Source of the DNA: an uncultured Clostridia bacterium
Lineage (GTDB): Bacteria; Bacillota; Clostridia; UBA1381
Assembly (NCBI GenBank): GCA_944393255.1
Contig: CALXZP010000048.1
Coordinates: 59,746 to 123,745 of the forward strand
DNA: 64,000 nucleotides
Direction: 5' to 3'
Below the pieces are notes generated by a model. That model saw nothing but the letters and a program-made list of their open reading frames with translations, ran no database searches and was not told where the DNA came from. This document shows, one piece after another, positions 56,181-64,000 of the stretch (positions are counted from its first letter, which is position 1; the number at the start of each line of letters is the position of its first letter). The position numbers were made by a program, and so were the translations under genes.

Positions 56181-57110
56181 TCACTCGCCGAGCCGTACTC
56201 CGGTCTCGATCTCATGACCCCTTGCGTAATCCTCAACGTTCATACGTTTTGAACCCGCAAACTGTACATTTTTAAGGAACAGTGCTCCGCTGCCGCATGC
56301 CACGCAAAGTCCCTTCCCCTTTACCATGCCGAGTATCTCGCCGGGACTGCCGCTGCCGTCGGTCTTAACTGCCTCGGCGATCTTGAGAGCTGCTCCCTTA
56401 TAAGAAGTCATCGCAAGCGGGTATGGATTCATGCCGCAGATCAGCTTTGATATTTCATCGGCAGATCTGCTCCAGTCTATCACCGCTTCATTTTTCTCGA
56501 TCTTGGACGCATAGACAACTCCGTCCTCCGGCTGCTTTCTGTATTCTGCCGTTCCGTTTTCGATACGCTTTACAGCCTCACAGAGAAGTCTGCCGCATAT
56601 CGGCTTCATCCTGTCGAACAGCTGACCGCTGGTCTCATACTCGCCTATCTCCGTTTCCTCTGACAATATTATATCTCCGGTATCAAGTCCATGATCCATG
56701 CGCATTATACATGCCGCTGTTTTCTTATCGCCGTTCAAGACCGCGCGCTGCACAGGCGCAGCGCCTCTGTAACGCGGAAGCATAGACGGATGAACGTTTA
56801 TACAGCCAAATCGGGGATGATCGATCACGTAATCCGGCAGCAGCTTGCCATACGCGGCCACAACTATCATATCCGGATCAAGCTCATCCAGAGTGTTTTT
56901 AAACGACATATTCTTAAGCGTATCCGGCTGATATACGGGAATGTTATATTTTTCCGCCGTCAGCTTTACTTCCGTCGGCATAAGCCTGTGCCCTCTGCCC
57001 TTCGGCTTATCCGGCTGCGAGACCGCGCCTATCACATCATATCCGCCTTTTACCAGCGCTTCAAGCATAGCTGCGGCAAAATCAGGCGTACCCATAAATA
57101 ATATCTGCAT
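56181..57110 (-). CDS. fmt: Methionyl-tRNA formyltransferase
   Basis: A 309-residue enzyme that formylates initiator Met-tRNA using 10-formyl-tetrahydrofolate. Motifs: FMGTPDFAAAML, SQPDKPKGRGH, the NVHPSMLPRYRGAAPVQRA catalytic region with Asn and His, the MDHGLDTGDI Asp, and a C-terminal beta-barrel for tRNA. It lies 26 bases after def, so the enzymes that add and remove the formyl group are co-expressed. Confidence 0.96.
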   Translation of the reverse strand: MQILFMGTPDFAAAMLEALVKGGYDVIGAVSQPDKPKGRGHRLMPTEVKLTAEKYNIPVYQPDTLKNMSFKNTLDELDPDMIVVAAYGKLLPDYVIDHPRFGCINVHPSMLPRYRGAAPVQRAVLNGDKKTAACIMRMDHGLDTGDIILSEETEIGEYETSGQLFDRMKPICGRLLCEAVKRIENGTAEYRKQPEDGVVYASKIEKNEAVIDWSRSADEISKLICGMNPYPLAMTSYKGAALKIAEAVKTDGSGSPGEILGMVKGKGLCVACGSGALFLKNVQFAGSKRMNVEDYARGHEIETGVRLGE

Positions 57111-57136
57111 AAAGATCCTATCCCTTCCGAAAGCTG

Positions 57137-57586
57137 TTATTGAAGATACTCGGTCACAAGCTCGGTGAAAACATGACCGTCAAGATGATCGCATTCATGG
57201 CAGAACGCGCGTGCAAGAAGCTCTTCGCCCTCAGCGATGAATGTTTTGCCGTTCCTGTCCTGAGCCTTGATCTTCACATAGTTGGGACGCTTGACGGTTC
57301 CGTATATACCGGGGAAGCTCAGGCAGCCCTCTGCTCCCTCCTGCTCGCCGGAGGTCTCGATTATCTCTGGATTGATCAGCTCTATCTTTCCCGTGCCCAC
57401 GTCTATCACGACAACACGTTTTAGGATCCCGACCTGCGGCGCGGCAAGCCCGACACCCTCTGCCTTTACCATAGTTTCGTACATATCATCAAGAAGTATG
57501 CCGAGCTTTTCATCAAAAATTTTTACCTCTTTACACCGTTTACCGAGCATTTCATCACCCGATCTGCGAATTTGACGTATTGCCAT
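57137..57586 (-). CDS. def: Peptide deformylase
   Basis: A 149-residue metal-dependent deformylase that removes formyl from nascent proteins. All three motifs are present: GVGLAAPQVG, EGCLSFPG (metal-binding Cys) and HECDHLDG (two His ligands and the catalytic Glu). Length is that of a type 1 enzyme. It lies between priA and fmt. Confidence 0.97.
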   Translation of the reverse strand: MAIRQIRRSGDEMLGKRCKEVKIFDEKLGILLDDMYETMVKAEGVGLAAPQVGILKRVVVIDVGTGKIELINPEIIETSGEQEGAEGCLSFPGIYGTVKRPNYVKIKAQDRNGKTFIAEGEELLARAFCHECDHLDGHVFTELVTEYLQ

Positions 57587-57656
57587 TCCGTTATATTCCT
57601 CCTTGTACCTCTGAATATATTAGGCGGCTGCAAATTTATGCCTTGCAGTTATTCTT

Positions 57657-60095
57657 TTAATATATCGTTTCGGGGTTCTTGTCTATAGCGATGCTGACCC
57701 CTTCAAACTCCTTTTGAATGCGTATGCTGCGGGCAGCGCCGGTGAGCCGCTCGTTAAGCGCGTCGGCATCTTCGCATTTTATAAGGATCTGCCATCTGTA
57801 TTTGTTCTTTATCTTAGATATGCCCGACGGGATAGGTCCGAGTATCGCAAGCTTTTGCGTTATCTCGTTTATATCCCCAAAAGCTTTGCGGAACGCATGA
57901 GCCGCTTTCATTGCAGTCTGCTTGTCTCCGTCAGTTATAAGTATGCATATCATTTCACAATAGGGCGGATACCACATCGTTTTCCGCTCCGATGATGTCT
58001 TGCTGTAAAACGTCTTATAATCATGTGTTTTTACAAGCTCTATCGCAAAATTGTCAGGATTGTAGGTCTGAATGACCGCCCTGCCCTGCTTCTCGCCTCT
58101 TCCCGCGCGGCCGGATACCTGTTCAAGCAATGCAAATGTACGTTCGCCGCTGCGGAAATCATTTACATGCAGCATGGTGTCCGCCGATATAACGCCGACC
58201 AGCGTTACATTGGGGAAATCAAGTCCTTTGGCTACCATCTGCGTGCCTATTAGAATATCTATATTTTCATCGCCGAATTTTTCGAGTATCCTTCGGTGAG
58301 CATTTTTCCTCGTAGTAACGTCCGCGTCAAGGCGTATCGTAGAAGCATTCGGAAACAGCCGTTTGACCTCATCCTCCACCCTCTGCGTACCTCCGCCGAA
58401 ATAACGTATATATTTACTGCCGCATGCCGGACACAGTCTGTAGTTATCGTGCCTGTAGCCGCAGTAATGGCATTTCAGCCCGTTGTCAAAGCTATGGTAT
58501 GTCAAAGAAATGCTGCAATTGGGGCAGGTCGGGACATAGCCGCATTTTCTGCACGAAACAAACGTTGAATAGCCCCGCCTGTTCATGAGCAGTATTGTCT
58601 GACATCCCTTTTCTATATTTTCCTTTACCGCTTCATAAAGCGTTTTTGAAAACATGCTTTTATTTCCGCCCTCAAGCTCGCTTCGCATATCCACTATCTC
58701 AATATGCGGCATTCTGTTTTCATTATACCGTTTCTTCATCTCCAGGAGTACATATTCGCCATTGAGCGCCTTGTAATAGCTTTCCGTAGACGGAGTTGCG
58801 GACGCAAGCACCGTGACAGCGCCGAACTGTTCGGCACGGAACCGCGCAGCCTCACGCGCGTGATATCTTGGCGACATTTCGGATTTATATGTTTCCGAAT
58901 GCTCTTCATCCAAAATAACCGCGCCTATATTTTCAAGCGGAGCGAACACCGCGCTTCGCGCGCCTATCACTATGTCAGCTTTACCGCTAAAAATCCTGTG
59001 CCACTGGTCATAGCGCTCTCCGAGTGAAAGCCCGCTGTGCAATACCGCTATCCTGCCGCCGAAGCGCGCTGTAAACCGCGACATCATCTGCGGAGTAAGC
59101 GATATCTCCGGAACAAGAAGCAAAGCTGTTTTGCCCATGTTTACGGCATGGGCGATAACGCGCATAAAAACTTCCGTTTTACCGCTGCCTGTAACTCCGT
59201 GCAGCAAAAACGTTTCGGCAGTTCCCGCGTTCATAGCGCCTGTGATCCTTTCAGAAGCGGCGGATTGTTCCGCAGTCATTTCCGGAAATGAAGAAGTTAT
59301 TTCAGATCTTTCGTATGCGCGCCGTTCTACCGGTATATCGAAATATTCCGCAAGACCGTGCTTTACTATAGCAGAGAGTGATGAATAGCTGCCTATTGAA
59401 AACCGGACAAGATCAGCAGTTGAAAGGTATTCGCAGCTTTGCAGTATCCTCAGCATTCTTATCTGAGTTTTTGCGCGCGGATTATTCTCTGCAAACGCTT
59501 CGGCGGCTGCGTCGTCCACAGTCAGTCTCACCGCGCGGATAACGCGTTTTCCAACGCTTCGTTCATGGCTGAAGCTGCGCTCCAGAACGCCTTGCTTTTC
59601 AAGCGAGGCTATGCGCTTTCTCATATCTGTTTTAAAATACGAAAGCAATGAGACAAGCTCCATGCTGCCGCCGTTCCGCTCCAAAAGCTCTATCAGTCTT
59701 TCATCGTTGGCAGATTTCCTTTTGACCGCTCCGGCGTCTTTCAGCACCACCGACTGCATGGTCTTTACGGCCGTACCGGTCGGTATAACTGCATGTATGA
59801 TGTCAAGATACGGCGCCAGACACCGCTCTTTCAAAAACTCTATAAGCGGTATCATACTTTCCGGAAAAGCCGGCTCATCGCCTGACAGACCGATCACGCT
59901 TTTCAGACCGGATGAACGCTCCGATGCATCTTTTATTCTCAGGACAAATCCCTCTATCTCGCGGTTTCCCTTTGAAAACGGCACGATCACTCTTGAACCG
60001 GGTCTCACATGGTCGGCAAGAGCCTCCGGGATCTCATAATCAAACGGTCTGTCAACAGCGCTTGAGCGCTGATCAACAATAACCTCGGCTATCAT
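57657..60095 (-). CDS. priA: Primosomal replication-restart helicase PriA
   Basis: An 812-residue superfamily 2 helicase that reloads the replisome at stalled forks. N-terminal 3'-DNA-binding domain (about 1-105) and winged-helix region, Walker A GVTGSGKTE, Walker B LDEEH, and a zinc-binding insert with paired CxxC motifs (CRKCGYVPTCPNC, CHYCGY, CPACG). Motifs V and VI (GTQMVAKGLDFPNVT, QVSGRAGRGEKQG) and the C-terminal domain follow. Its ATG shares one base with the rpoZ stop codon. Confidence 0.97.
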   Translation of the reverse strand: MIAEVIVDQRSSAVDRPFDYEIPEALADHVRPGSRVIVPFSKGNREIEGFVLRIKDASERSSGLKSVIGLSGDEPAFPESMIPLIEFLKERCLAPYLDIIHAVIPTGTAVKTMQSVVLKDAGAVKRKSANDERLIELLERNGGSMELVSLLSYFKTDMRKRIASLEKQGVLERSFSHERSVGKRVIRAVRLTVDDAAAEAFAENNPRAKTQIRMLRILQSCEYLSTADLVRFSIGSYSSLSAIVKHGLAEYFDIPVERRAYERSEITSSFPEMTAEQSAASERITGAMNAGTAETFLLHGVTGSGKTEVFMRVIAHAVNMGKTALLLVPEISLTPQMMSRFTARFGGRIAVLHSGLSLGERYDQWHRIFSGKADIVIGARSAVFAPLENIGAVILDEEHSETYKSEMSPRYHAREAARFRAEQFGAVTVLASATPSTESYYKALNGEYVLLEMKKRYNENRMPHIEIVDMRSELEGGNKSMFSKTLYEAVKENIEKGCQTILLMNRRGYSTFVSCRKCGYVPTCPNCSISLTYHSFDNGLKCHYCGYRHDNYRLCPACGSKYIRYFGGGTQRVEDEVKRLFPNASTIRLDADVTTRKNAHRRILEKFGDENIDILIGTQMVAKGLDFPNVTLVGVISADTMLHVNDFRSGERTFALLEQVSGRAGRGEKQGRAVIQTYNPDNFAIELVKTHDYKTFYSKTSSERKTMWYPPYCEMICILITDGDKQTAMKAAHAFRKAFGDINEITQKLAILGPIPSGISKIKNKYRWQILIKCEDADALNERLTGAARSIRIQKEFEGVSIAIDKNPETIY

Positions 60096-60517
60096 TATTC
60101 TCCGTCTGTATCATCCATCATTTCGGCTCCGTCAGCAGATGTACCGAAATACGGATCCTCGTGAGGATCGTCATACATACCGGGAGCCGCACCCTCCGAG
60201 GCCTCCGACGTTCCAGATCCTTCGTCCGCAGGCATGTTTTCCGCATGGTGCTCATGCAGCATCGAAAGAGCTTCAAGCTTTTCTTCCTCATATTCCTGCG
60301 CTTTCTTTATAGCCTCGCTTCTAACATAACCCACAACGCCGTTTGCGATCTCATCGACCGCCTGTGTTACGGGTTTCTCAGCGTGAGGCACATAGATAGA
60401 GTCCGGATCGTTGCGTTCCATACCTATCATCCTTGCACGCTTTGCAACGACCGAAACGAGCGTGTATCTGCTGTCCACACATCTGTCGAGTTCTGTTATT
60501 CCGGGTTTTGTCATCAT
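60095..60517 (-). CDS. rpoZ: RNA polymerase omega subunit with acidic C-terminal tail
   Basis: A 140-residue omega subunit. The conserved core (about 1-80) has the RYTLVSVVAKRAR helix, KPVTQAVDEIANG and the following helix. The last 60 or so residues are extra, rich in Glu, Asp, Gly and Ser (EGSGTSEASEGAAPG ... DDTDGE); omega in Bacillus is about 67 residues. GGAGG lies eight bases before the ATG. It is preceded by a 162-base spacer with several competing hairpins. Position between gmk and priA is standard. Confidence 0.9.
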   Translation of the reverse strand: MMTKPGITELDRCVDSRYTLVSVVAKRARMIGMERNDPDSIYVPHAEKPVTQAVDEIANGVVGYVRSEAIKKAQEYEEEKLEALSMLHEHHAENMPADEGSGTSEASEGAAPGMYDDPHEDPYFGTSADGAEMMDDTDGE

Positions 60518-60570
60518 AATAAAATACCTCCAGCTATATTACCTGTTTATATCTAAACGAAAGATGTTCC

Positions 60571-60657
60571 CCGCCCGCATGGGCGGCAAGTTCCGCTTCC
60601 GTTTTTCGGCGGAAGCATACTTTCCCGCCGAAATGTTTAATAGCGGCGCAAAGCGCC
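60571..60657 (-). promoter_or_regulatory. Cluster of competing hairpins in the gmk-rpoZ spacer
   Basis: Four inverted repeats lie in less than 90 bases: GGCGC/GCGCC (60645-60657), TTTCGGCGG/CCGCCGAAA (60604-60612 with 60625-60633), GCTTCCG/CGGAAGC (60595-60601 with 60610-60616) and CCGCCC/GGGCGG (60571-60576 with 60581-60586). The second and third share bases and cannot form together, as in an attenuator or a processing site. No U-tract follows. Confidence 0.5.
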
Positions 60658-60679
60658 TTATTGCATTTACCGGAAGGCT

Positions 60680-61279
60680 TCACGCCTCCTCGTTTATGAG
60701 CTTATCTATCATTCGGCGTTCGCCGCGCTTTTCATTTAAATAGTCTATTATATTTTGAGTACATACATCAAGATCATCGTTTACAATATGTACGCTGTAT
60801 TTTTCCGCTTGAGCAAGCTCCCATTTTGCCGCCTTTATCCTTTCTTCTATCTCCTCGCTGCTTTCTCTGCCCCTTGAAACGAGCCTGTTTTTCAGCTCCT
60901 TCATTGACGGAGGCACAAGGAATATCAATACAGCCTCAGGGAACAGCTTTTTTACCTGCAAGGCTCCCTGCGGTTCTATTTCAAGCAGCACATCTTTTCC
61001 GCTGCTGAGCAGGGAGTCCACAGCCTCTCTCGGAGTACCGTAATAATTGCCGTTATATACAGCATATTCAAGCATTTCATCGTTATCTATCATACCCTTG
61101 AACGTCTCTTTTGAAACATAATTATATGTAACGCCCGGTATCTCGCCTTCGCGGCATTCACGGGTAGTCATGGATACTGACAGGCAGAGCTCTTTTTCTC
61201 TCTCCAAAAGCTTTTTGCATACCGTACCTTTGCCTGTTCCGGAAGGTCCTGACAAAACAAACAATATCCCCTTGACCAT
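60680..61279 (-). CDS. gmk: Guanylate kinase
   Basis: A 199-residue kinase making GDP from GMP. P-loop SGPSGTGKGT, SMTTRECREGE, and the GMP-binding region with YAVYNGNYYGTPREAV are visible. The start is ATG at 61279, after AGGAGG and next to the remA stop (TGATATG). The open frame goes further up to 61321 inside remA but has no ribosome site. Coupled to remA. Confidence 0.96.
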   Translation of the reverse strand: MVKGILFVLSGPSGTGKGTVCKKLLEREKELCLSVSMTTRECREGEIPGVTYNYVSKETFKGMIDNDEMLEYAVYNGNYYGTPREAVDSLLSSGKDVLLEIEPQGALQVKKLFPEAVLIFLVPPSMKELKNRLVSRGRESSEEIEERIKAAKWELAQAEKYSVHIVNDDLDVCTQNIIDYLNEKRGERRMIDKLINEEA

Positions 61280-61280
61280 A

Positions 61281-61556
61281 TCAGCTTTCCTCCTCTTCAT
61301 CGCCGTTATATCTGCTGTCAAATTCTCCGTCCAGACGTACAGACAGCTTTTCCGGCGTTATTGCGGACATGATAACATGCTTTGAATCCATTACCAGAAC
61401 AGCGCGCGTCCTGCGGCCGTATGTAGCGTTTACAAGCAGACCCTTGTCTTCCGCTTCGCGTATAAGGCGCTTTACCGGCGCACTGTCCGGGCTGATAACG
61501 GCTATTGTCCGCTCTGCCGACACCATATTTCCAAATCCTATATTTATCAGTTTCAT
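61281..61556 (-). CDS. remA: RemA-family matrix/biofilm regulator (DUF370)
   Basis: A 91-residue RemA family protein, opening [20 protein letters not shown], with the basic DNA-binding stretch YGRRTRAV. In Bacillus subtilis RemA is a ring- or spiral-forming DNA-binding activator of extracellular matrix genes. Here it sits between yicC and gmk, as in most Firmicutes. The acidic C-terminal tail (about 75-91) is typical of clostridial versions. Confidence 0.93.
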   Translation of the reverse strand: MKLINIGFGNMVSAERTIAVISPDSAPVKRLIREAEDKGLLVNATYGRRTRAVLVMDSKHVIMSAITPEKLSVRLDGEFDSRYNGDEEEES

Positions 61557-61578
61557 TGCTCAATTCCTTCCGATCCGA

Positions 61579-62457
61579 TCATTCTATGTTCTGAACCTGC
61601 TCTCTCAGCTTCTCTATCTCACCTTTAAGGGTAACTACCTTTTTTGATATGTCCAGATCGGAAGCCTTAGACCCTATCGTATTTACCTCACGGTTTATCT
61701 CCTGAATAAGGAAATCAAGTCTCCTTCCGGCGGGCTCGCCGCTGTCCAATATATCATAAAATTCATCAAAATGACTGTATAATCTTACGGTCTCTTCATT
61801 GACAGCGATCTTATCGGCAAATATCGCAACTTCAGTAAGAATACGTGCATCGTCAATATCCTTGTCCTCAAGCAGCTCCTGTATTTTTAAATAAAGCTTT
61901 TCTTTATACTCCTCAACGGTCTGCGGCGACCTTTCGTCTATTTCCGCCGCAAGCTTTTTCATATACTCGATACGCGCCCTGAGATCGGCTTCTATCCTGC
62001 CGCCCTCGCGCTCGCGCATTGATATGAATGCATCTATTGCCGGCGCAGCGACCGATTCCACCGCTCTCCACAGCTCCTCCTCGTCATCGCGCTTTGTTTC
62101 GGCACGAAAAACATCGGGAAATGCCGCGATATTTGCGACTGTTATATCATCCTTCAGACCGAATGTATTCTTGATCTCCGTAAGAGCAGATATGTAATTT
62201 TCGGCAAGCTCTCTGTTGAGTGTAATGACCTTATCGGCTTCCCCGCAGGTCTCAATGCATACATAAACATCTATCTTGCCTCTTGAGACCGATTCGCTTA
62301 TCTTTCGTCTCATTTTATCTTCCAAATAGCCATATTGTCTTGGTACTTTTATATTATAGTCAGAAAATCTATGATTAACAGATTTTATTTCCACTGTGAT
62401 CTTTTTAGTTCCTGCAATAGCTTCGTTTCTTCCGTATCCGGTCATACTCTTTAACAT
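61579..62457 (-). CDS. yicC: YicC-family endoribonuclease
   Basis: A 292-residue YicC/YloC family protein; members are endoribonucleases involved in RNA turnover. Signature opening LKSMTGYGR, EIKSVNHRFSDYNIKVPR, and the C-terminal GRRLDFLIQEINREVNTIGSKA. The start is placed at 62457 (second Met), 11 bases behind an AAGGGA site; the first ATG at 62469 nearly touches that site. It is the first gene of the house-keeping operon, with a good promoter at 62536-62564. Confidence 0.92.
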   Translation of the reverse strand: MLKSMTGYGRNEAIAGTKKITVEIKSVNHRFSDYNIKVPRQYGYLEDKMRRKISESVSRGKIDVYVCIETCGEADKVITLNRELAENYISALTEIKNTFGLKDDITVANIAAFPDVFRAETKRDDEEELWRAVESVAAPAIDAFISMREREGGRIEADLRARIEYMKKLAAEIDERSPQTVEEYKEKLYLKIQELLEDKDIDDARILTEVAIFADKIAVNEETVRLYSHFDEFYDILDSGEPAGRRLDFLIQEINREVNTIGSKASDLDISKKVVTLKGEIEKLREQVQNIE

Positions 62458-62535
62458 TCTTGCTATCATTCCCTTTCACTGTACCGGTCACACCCTGAAA
62501 ACGGGTCAGCCTGGCATTTTTGCACATTATTTTTA

Positions 62536-62564
62536 AGTATATCACATTTCCGCGAATAATTCAA
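62536..62564 (-). promoter_or_regulatory. Sigma-A promoter of the yicC operon
   Basis: On the - strand: TTGAAT (62564-62559), a 17-base spacer and TATACT (62541-62536) with an extended TGA. The leader to yicC is about 70 bases. It may drive a transcript of up to 17 kb, since I see no strong terminator before thiI. Confidence 0.72.
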
Positions 62565-62724
62565 CCCTGTTTTGATGAATTTTTCGTTTCACGAAAAAAC
62601 ACCGTAAAAATTTTCAAAAGGAATGCTGCACATCAATAGATGTATCGTGTATCGTTCTAACTGGCCGATGTTACCGGACGTATAAAAGCTCTTAGATATA
62701 TAATCGTTCTGCACTCGACTCTGT

Positions 62725-63189
62725 TCAATAGATCATATGTCTCACAAGCTCATTCACCTCTCTGTCCGACAAGCCTCCGACAGTGCACAGCTTTATGAAT
62801 GCTTTAACAGGCATGTCCGTCTTTCCTGTCTCATAATTTGCCAAGCTTCCTCTTGATACCCCTATCTCCTCGGAAAATTCCTCCTGTGTCATAGCCATTG
62901 CCTTTCTTATGTACTTATACCCGCGCAGCTTCACATCTTTAGGATGAACGGCTCCGTCTCCGGTGTGCATACCGAGCAGCTTCGTCATGGTAGTACCGTA
63001 AAGTATCGCCATTTTCGCCGCAGTCATTACACTCATTTGATGCTCGCCGTGCTCATAGCTGCGCAGCGTCTTTACCGTGACGCCCAGTAAAGACGCTGCC
63101 CGTTCCAAATTGTAACCCATGCGCTGTCTGCTCGCAGTTATGCTTCTGCCTATTTCTATCAAAATTGTATCTGTATTATCCATTTTCAT
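62725..63189 (-). CDS. Transcription regulator with two HTH-XRE domains
   Basis: A 154-residue cytoplasmic DNA-binding protein with two Cro/CI-type helix-turn-helix domains in a row. The first (about 12-65) contains YNLERAASLLGVTVKTLRSYE. The second (about 92-145) contains MTQEEFSEEIGVSRGSLANYE. They look like an internal duplication. There is no sensor or dimerisation domain beyond these. The start is uncertain. In-frame ATGs lie at 63210, 63198 and 63189; I prefer 63189 because AAAGGA lies 11 bases before it and the predicted promoter is close. It stands alone; its targets are unknown. Confidence 0.8.
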   Translation of the reverse strand: MKMDNTDTILIEIGRSITASRQRMGYNLERAASLLGVTVKTLRSYEHGEHQMSVMTAAKMAILYGTTMTKLLGMHTGDGAVHPKDVKLRGYKYIRKAMAMTQEEFSEEIGVSRGSLANYETGKTDMPVKAFIKLCTVGGLSDREVNELVRHMIY

Positions 63190-63226
63190 TTGTTGCATTA
63201 TCCTTTCCATTATTTATTTAATTAAT

Positions 63227-63255
63227 ATTATAATGGAATGTTTATGGATAATAAA
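63227..63255 (-). promoter_or_regulatory. Putative promoter of the double-HTH gene
   Basis: On the - strand TTTATT (63255-63250), 17-base spacer, TATAAT (63232-63227). The -35 is poor and the area is AT-rich, so chance is possible. Confidence 0.4.
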
Positions 63256-63604
63256 GAATTATATTGAATTTAATGAAAAGTTTGTTAGGTTTTAAGCGGT
63301 TTACACTAACAAAAAGGCGTTTTGAAAAAATAAATTTAAAAATACATGCATTGGTGTCTTGTAGATAAATCGCACCATAGAAACAAATTTTAAATATTAC
63401 AGTAATAATTATCAGCAGAGAAAATTACAAAAACAAGAAATGTTACAGAAAAGGAAATAAAGTAGACAAAACCGACATTTTAACGGTAACGGAACCGGCC
63501 ATATAAATCCCTGTTTCGTTTTTCATGTCATTGCAGCATGCAACTAAGCAATCTGCTCAAAATAGATCTTTGCATAAAAATCATAAAAAATTTTAAAAAA
63601 GCTC
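63256..63604. other. Intergenic region without recognised features
   Basis: About 350 AT-rich bases between the regulator promoter and the tRNA promoter. I see no open frame with a ribosome site, no strong hairpin and no repeat. Confidence 0.6.
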
Positions 63605-63633
63605 TTGCATTTATCTGATAAATATGGTATACT
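63605..63633 (+). promoter_or_regulatory. Promoter of tRNA-Arg
   Basis: TTGCAT (63605-63610), 17-base spacer, TATACT (63628-63633) with an extended TGG. It lies about 30 bases before the tRNA, giving a short 5' leader for RNase P. Confidence 0.75.
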
Positions 63634-63663
63634 TATATACAGTTGTTAAGAAAAACAGAATAT

Positions 63664-63738
63664 GCCCCTGTAGTTAAGTGGATATAACAAGCCCCTCCTA
63701 AGGGCTAGTCATGCGTTCGACTCGCGTCGGGGGTGCCA
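63664..63738 (+). tRNA. tRNA-Arg (anticodon CCT)
   Basis: A 75-base cloverleaf. The acceptor stem GCCCCTG pairs with CGGGGGT (one G-U at each of two positions). The anticodon stem AGCCC/GGGCT flanks the loop CTCCTAA, anticodon CCT, which reads AGG. The T-arm GCG-TTCGACT-CGC is standard. The CCA end is encoded at 63736-63738. Confidence 0.95.
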
Positions 63739-63741
63739 AAG

Positions 63742-63777
63742 AAAAGCGGCAGCCGAATTTGTTCAGCTGCCGCTTTT
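63742..63777 (+). terminator. Rho-independent terminator after the tRNA
   Basis: Perfect 12-bp arms AAAAGCGGCAGC (63742-63753) and GCTGCCGCTTTT (63766-63777) with a 12-base loop, starting four bases behind the tRNA. Confidence 0.88.
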
Positions 63778-63859
63778 CGTTTTGCTCTTTTATACCTGCT
63801 CGTCTCATTCGTATACCGCTGATCCCATGCGGCTTATGTAAAATAAGACGGGAGGCTTT

Positions 63860-63883
63860 GTACCGCCGCATTAGCGGCGGTAC
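63860..63883. repeat. GC-rich perfect inverted repeat
   Basis: GTACCGCCGC (63860-63869) and GCGGCGGTAC (63874-63883) around ATTA. No U-tract and no gene attached. Nothing else is recognised from 63778 to the window end. Confidence 0.7.
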
Positions 63884-64000
63884 GCCGTTCTGTTACAGTT
63901 ATCTTGTTATACCATCACTTTTGGGGACATCATACAACATTGTATAAACGGTATAATATCACCGCCGCTTCGCCTCGCGTCATTGGTTTATCGGAAATGC

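Noticed and set aside
62580..62598. A/T hairpin as a terminator of the double-HTH gene
   Set aside because: TTTTTCG/CGAAAAA is a 7-bp, AT-rich stem with little expected stability; evidence is too thin.
63711..63947. 78-codon open frame across the tRNA 3' end and its terminator
   Set aside because: It begins inside tRNA-Arg, contains the terminator hairpin and has no ribosome site.

Overview
The window looks like a chromosomal segment of a plant-fibre-degrading, anaerobic Firmicute of the class Clostridia. Three things point there. The house-keeping block yicC-remA-gmk-rpoZ-priA-def-fmt-yugP-rsmB-rlmN-stp-prkC-rsgA-rpe-thiN has a gene order typical of Clostridia. Shine-Dalgarno sites are strong AGGAGG types and promoters are sigma-A-like, often with an extended -10. 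Several very large secreted carbohydrate-active proteins are present. A gut or rumen origin is an inference; no rRNA gene or other species marker is present.

Region 1 (61-20,965, + strand) is a glycan-utilisation locus. It has a cytoplasmic GH105 unsaturated-uronyl hydrolase and two giant secreted proteins, each with two SGNH-esterase domains and strings of beta-sandwich binding modules. Also present are a secreted protein made only of the binding modules and two small secreted proteins. A cytoplasmic operon follows: PfkB sugar kinase, D-lyxose/mannose isomerase, class II aldolase, GH38 alpha-mannosidase-like protein and HAD phosphatase. GH105 plus SGNH esterases suggests acetylated pectin (rhamnogalacturonan). 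The operon suggests mannose -> fructose -> fructose phosphate -> trioses. Two short paralogous peptides (59 and 54 codons) sit just behind secreted-protein genes and share a Y-x-x-P ... F-x-x-E core.

Region 2 (20,969-25,881) holds a domain-permuted GH3 beta-glucosidase on the - strand. Divergent from it are a lipoprotein nuclease (EndA type) and a secreted copper-amine-oxidase-N-like protein.

Region 3 (25,909-41,478, - strand) is a xylan/pentose cassette. It encodes a DUF5605-type glycosidase, a 2,134-residue GH2 enzyme, a GH10 xylanase with CBM22/CBM9-like modules, a FucI/AraA-superfamily protein, a split transketolase and a frameshifted FGGY sugar kinase. The metabolic part reads as more AT-rich than its surroundings. 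The whole region lies between two direct copies of a 26-bp sequence (25,856-25,881 and 41,866-41,891).

Region 4 (41,909-45,746) has a methyltransferase, a polysaccharide deacetylase, an M23 peptidase and, on the + strand, a ribokinase.

Region 5 (45,715-62,564, - strand) is a long house-keeping run from yicC to thiI. It covers RNA modification and decay, nucleotide supply, replication restart, N-terminal formyl-Met processing, Ser/Thr kinase-phosphatase signalling, ribosome assembly, the pentose phosphate pathway and tRNA thiolation. Region 6 (62,725-64,000) has a double-HTH regulator and a tRNA-Arg(CCT) with its own promoter and terminator.
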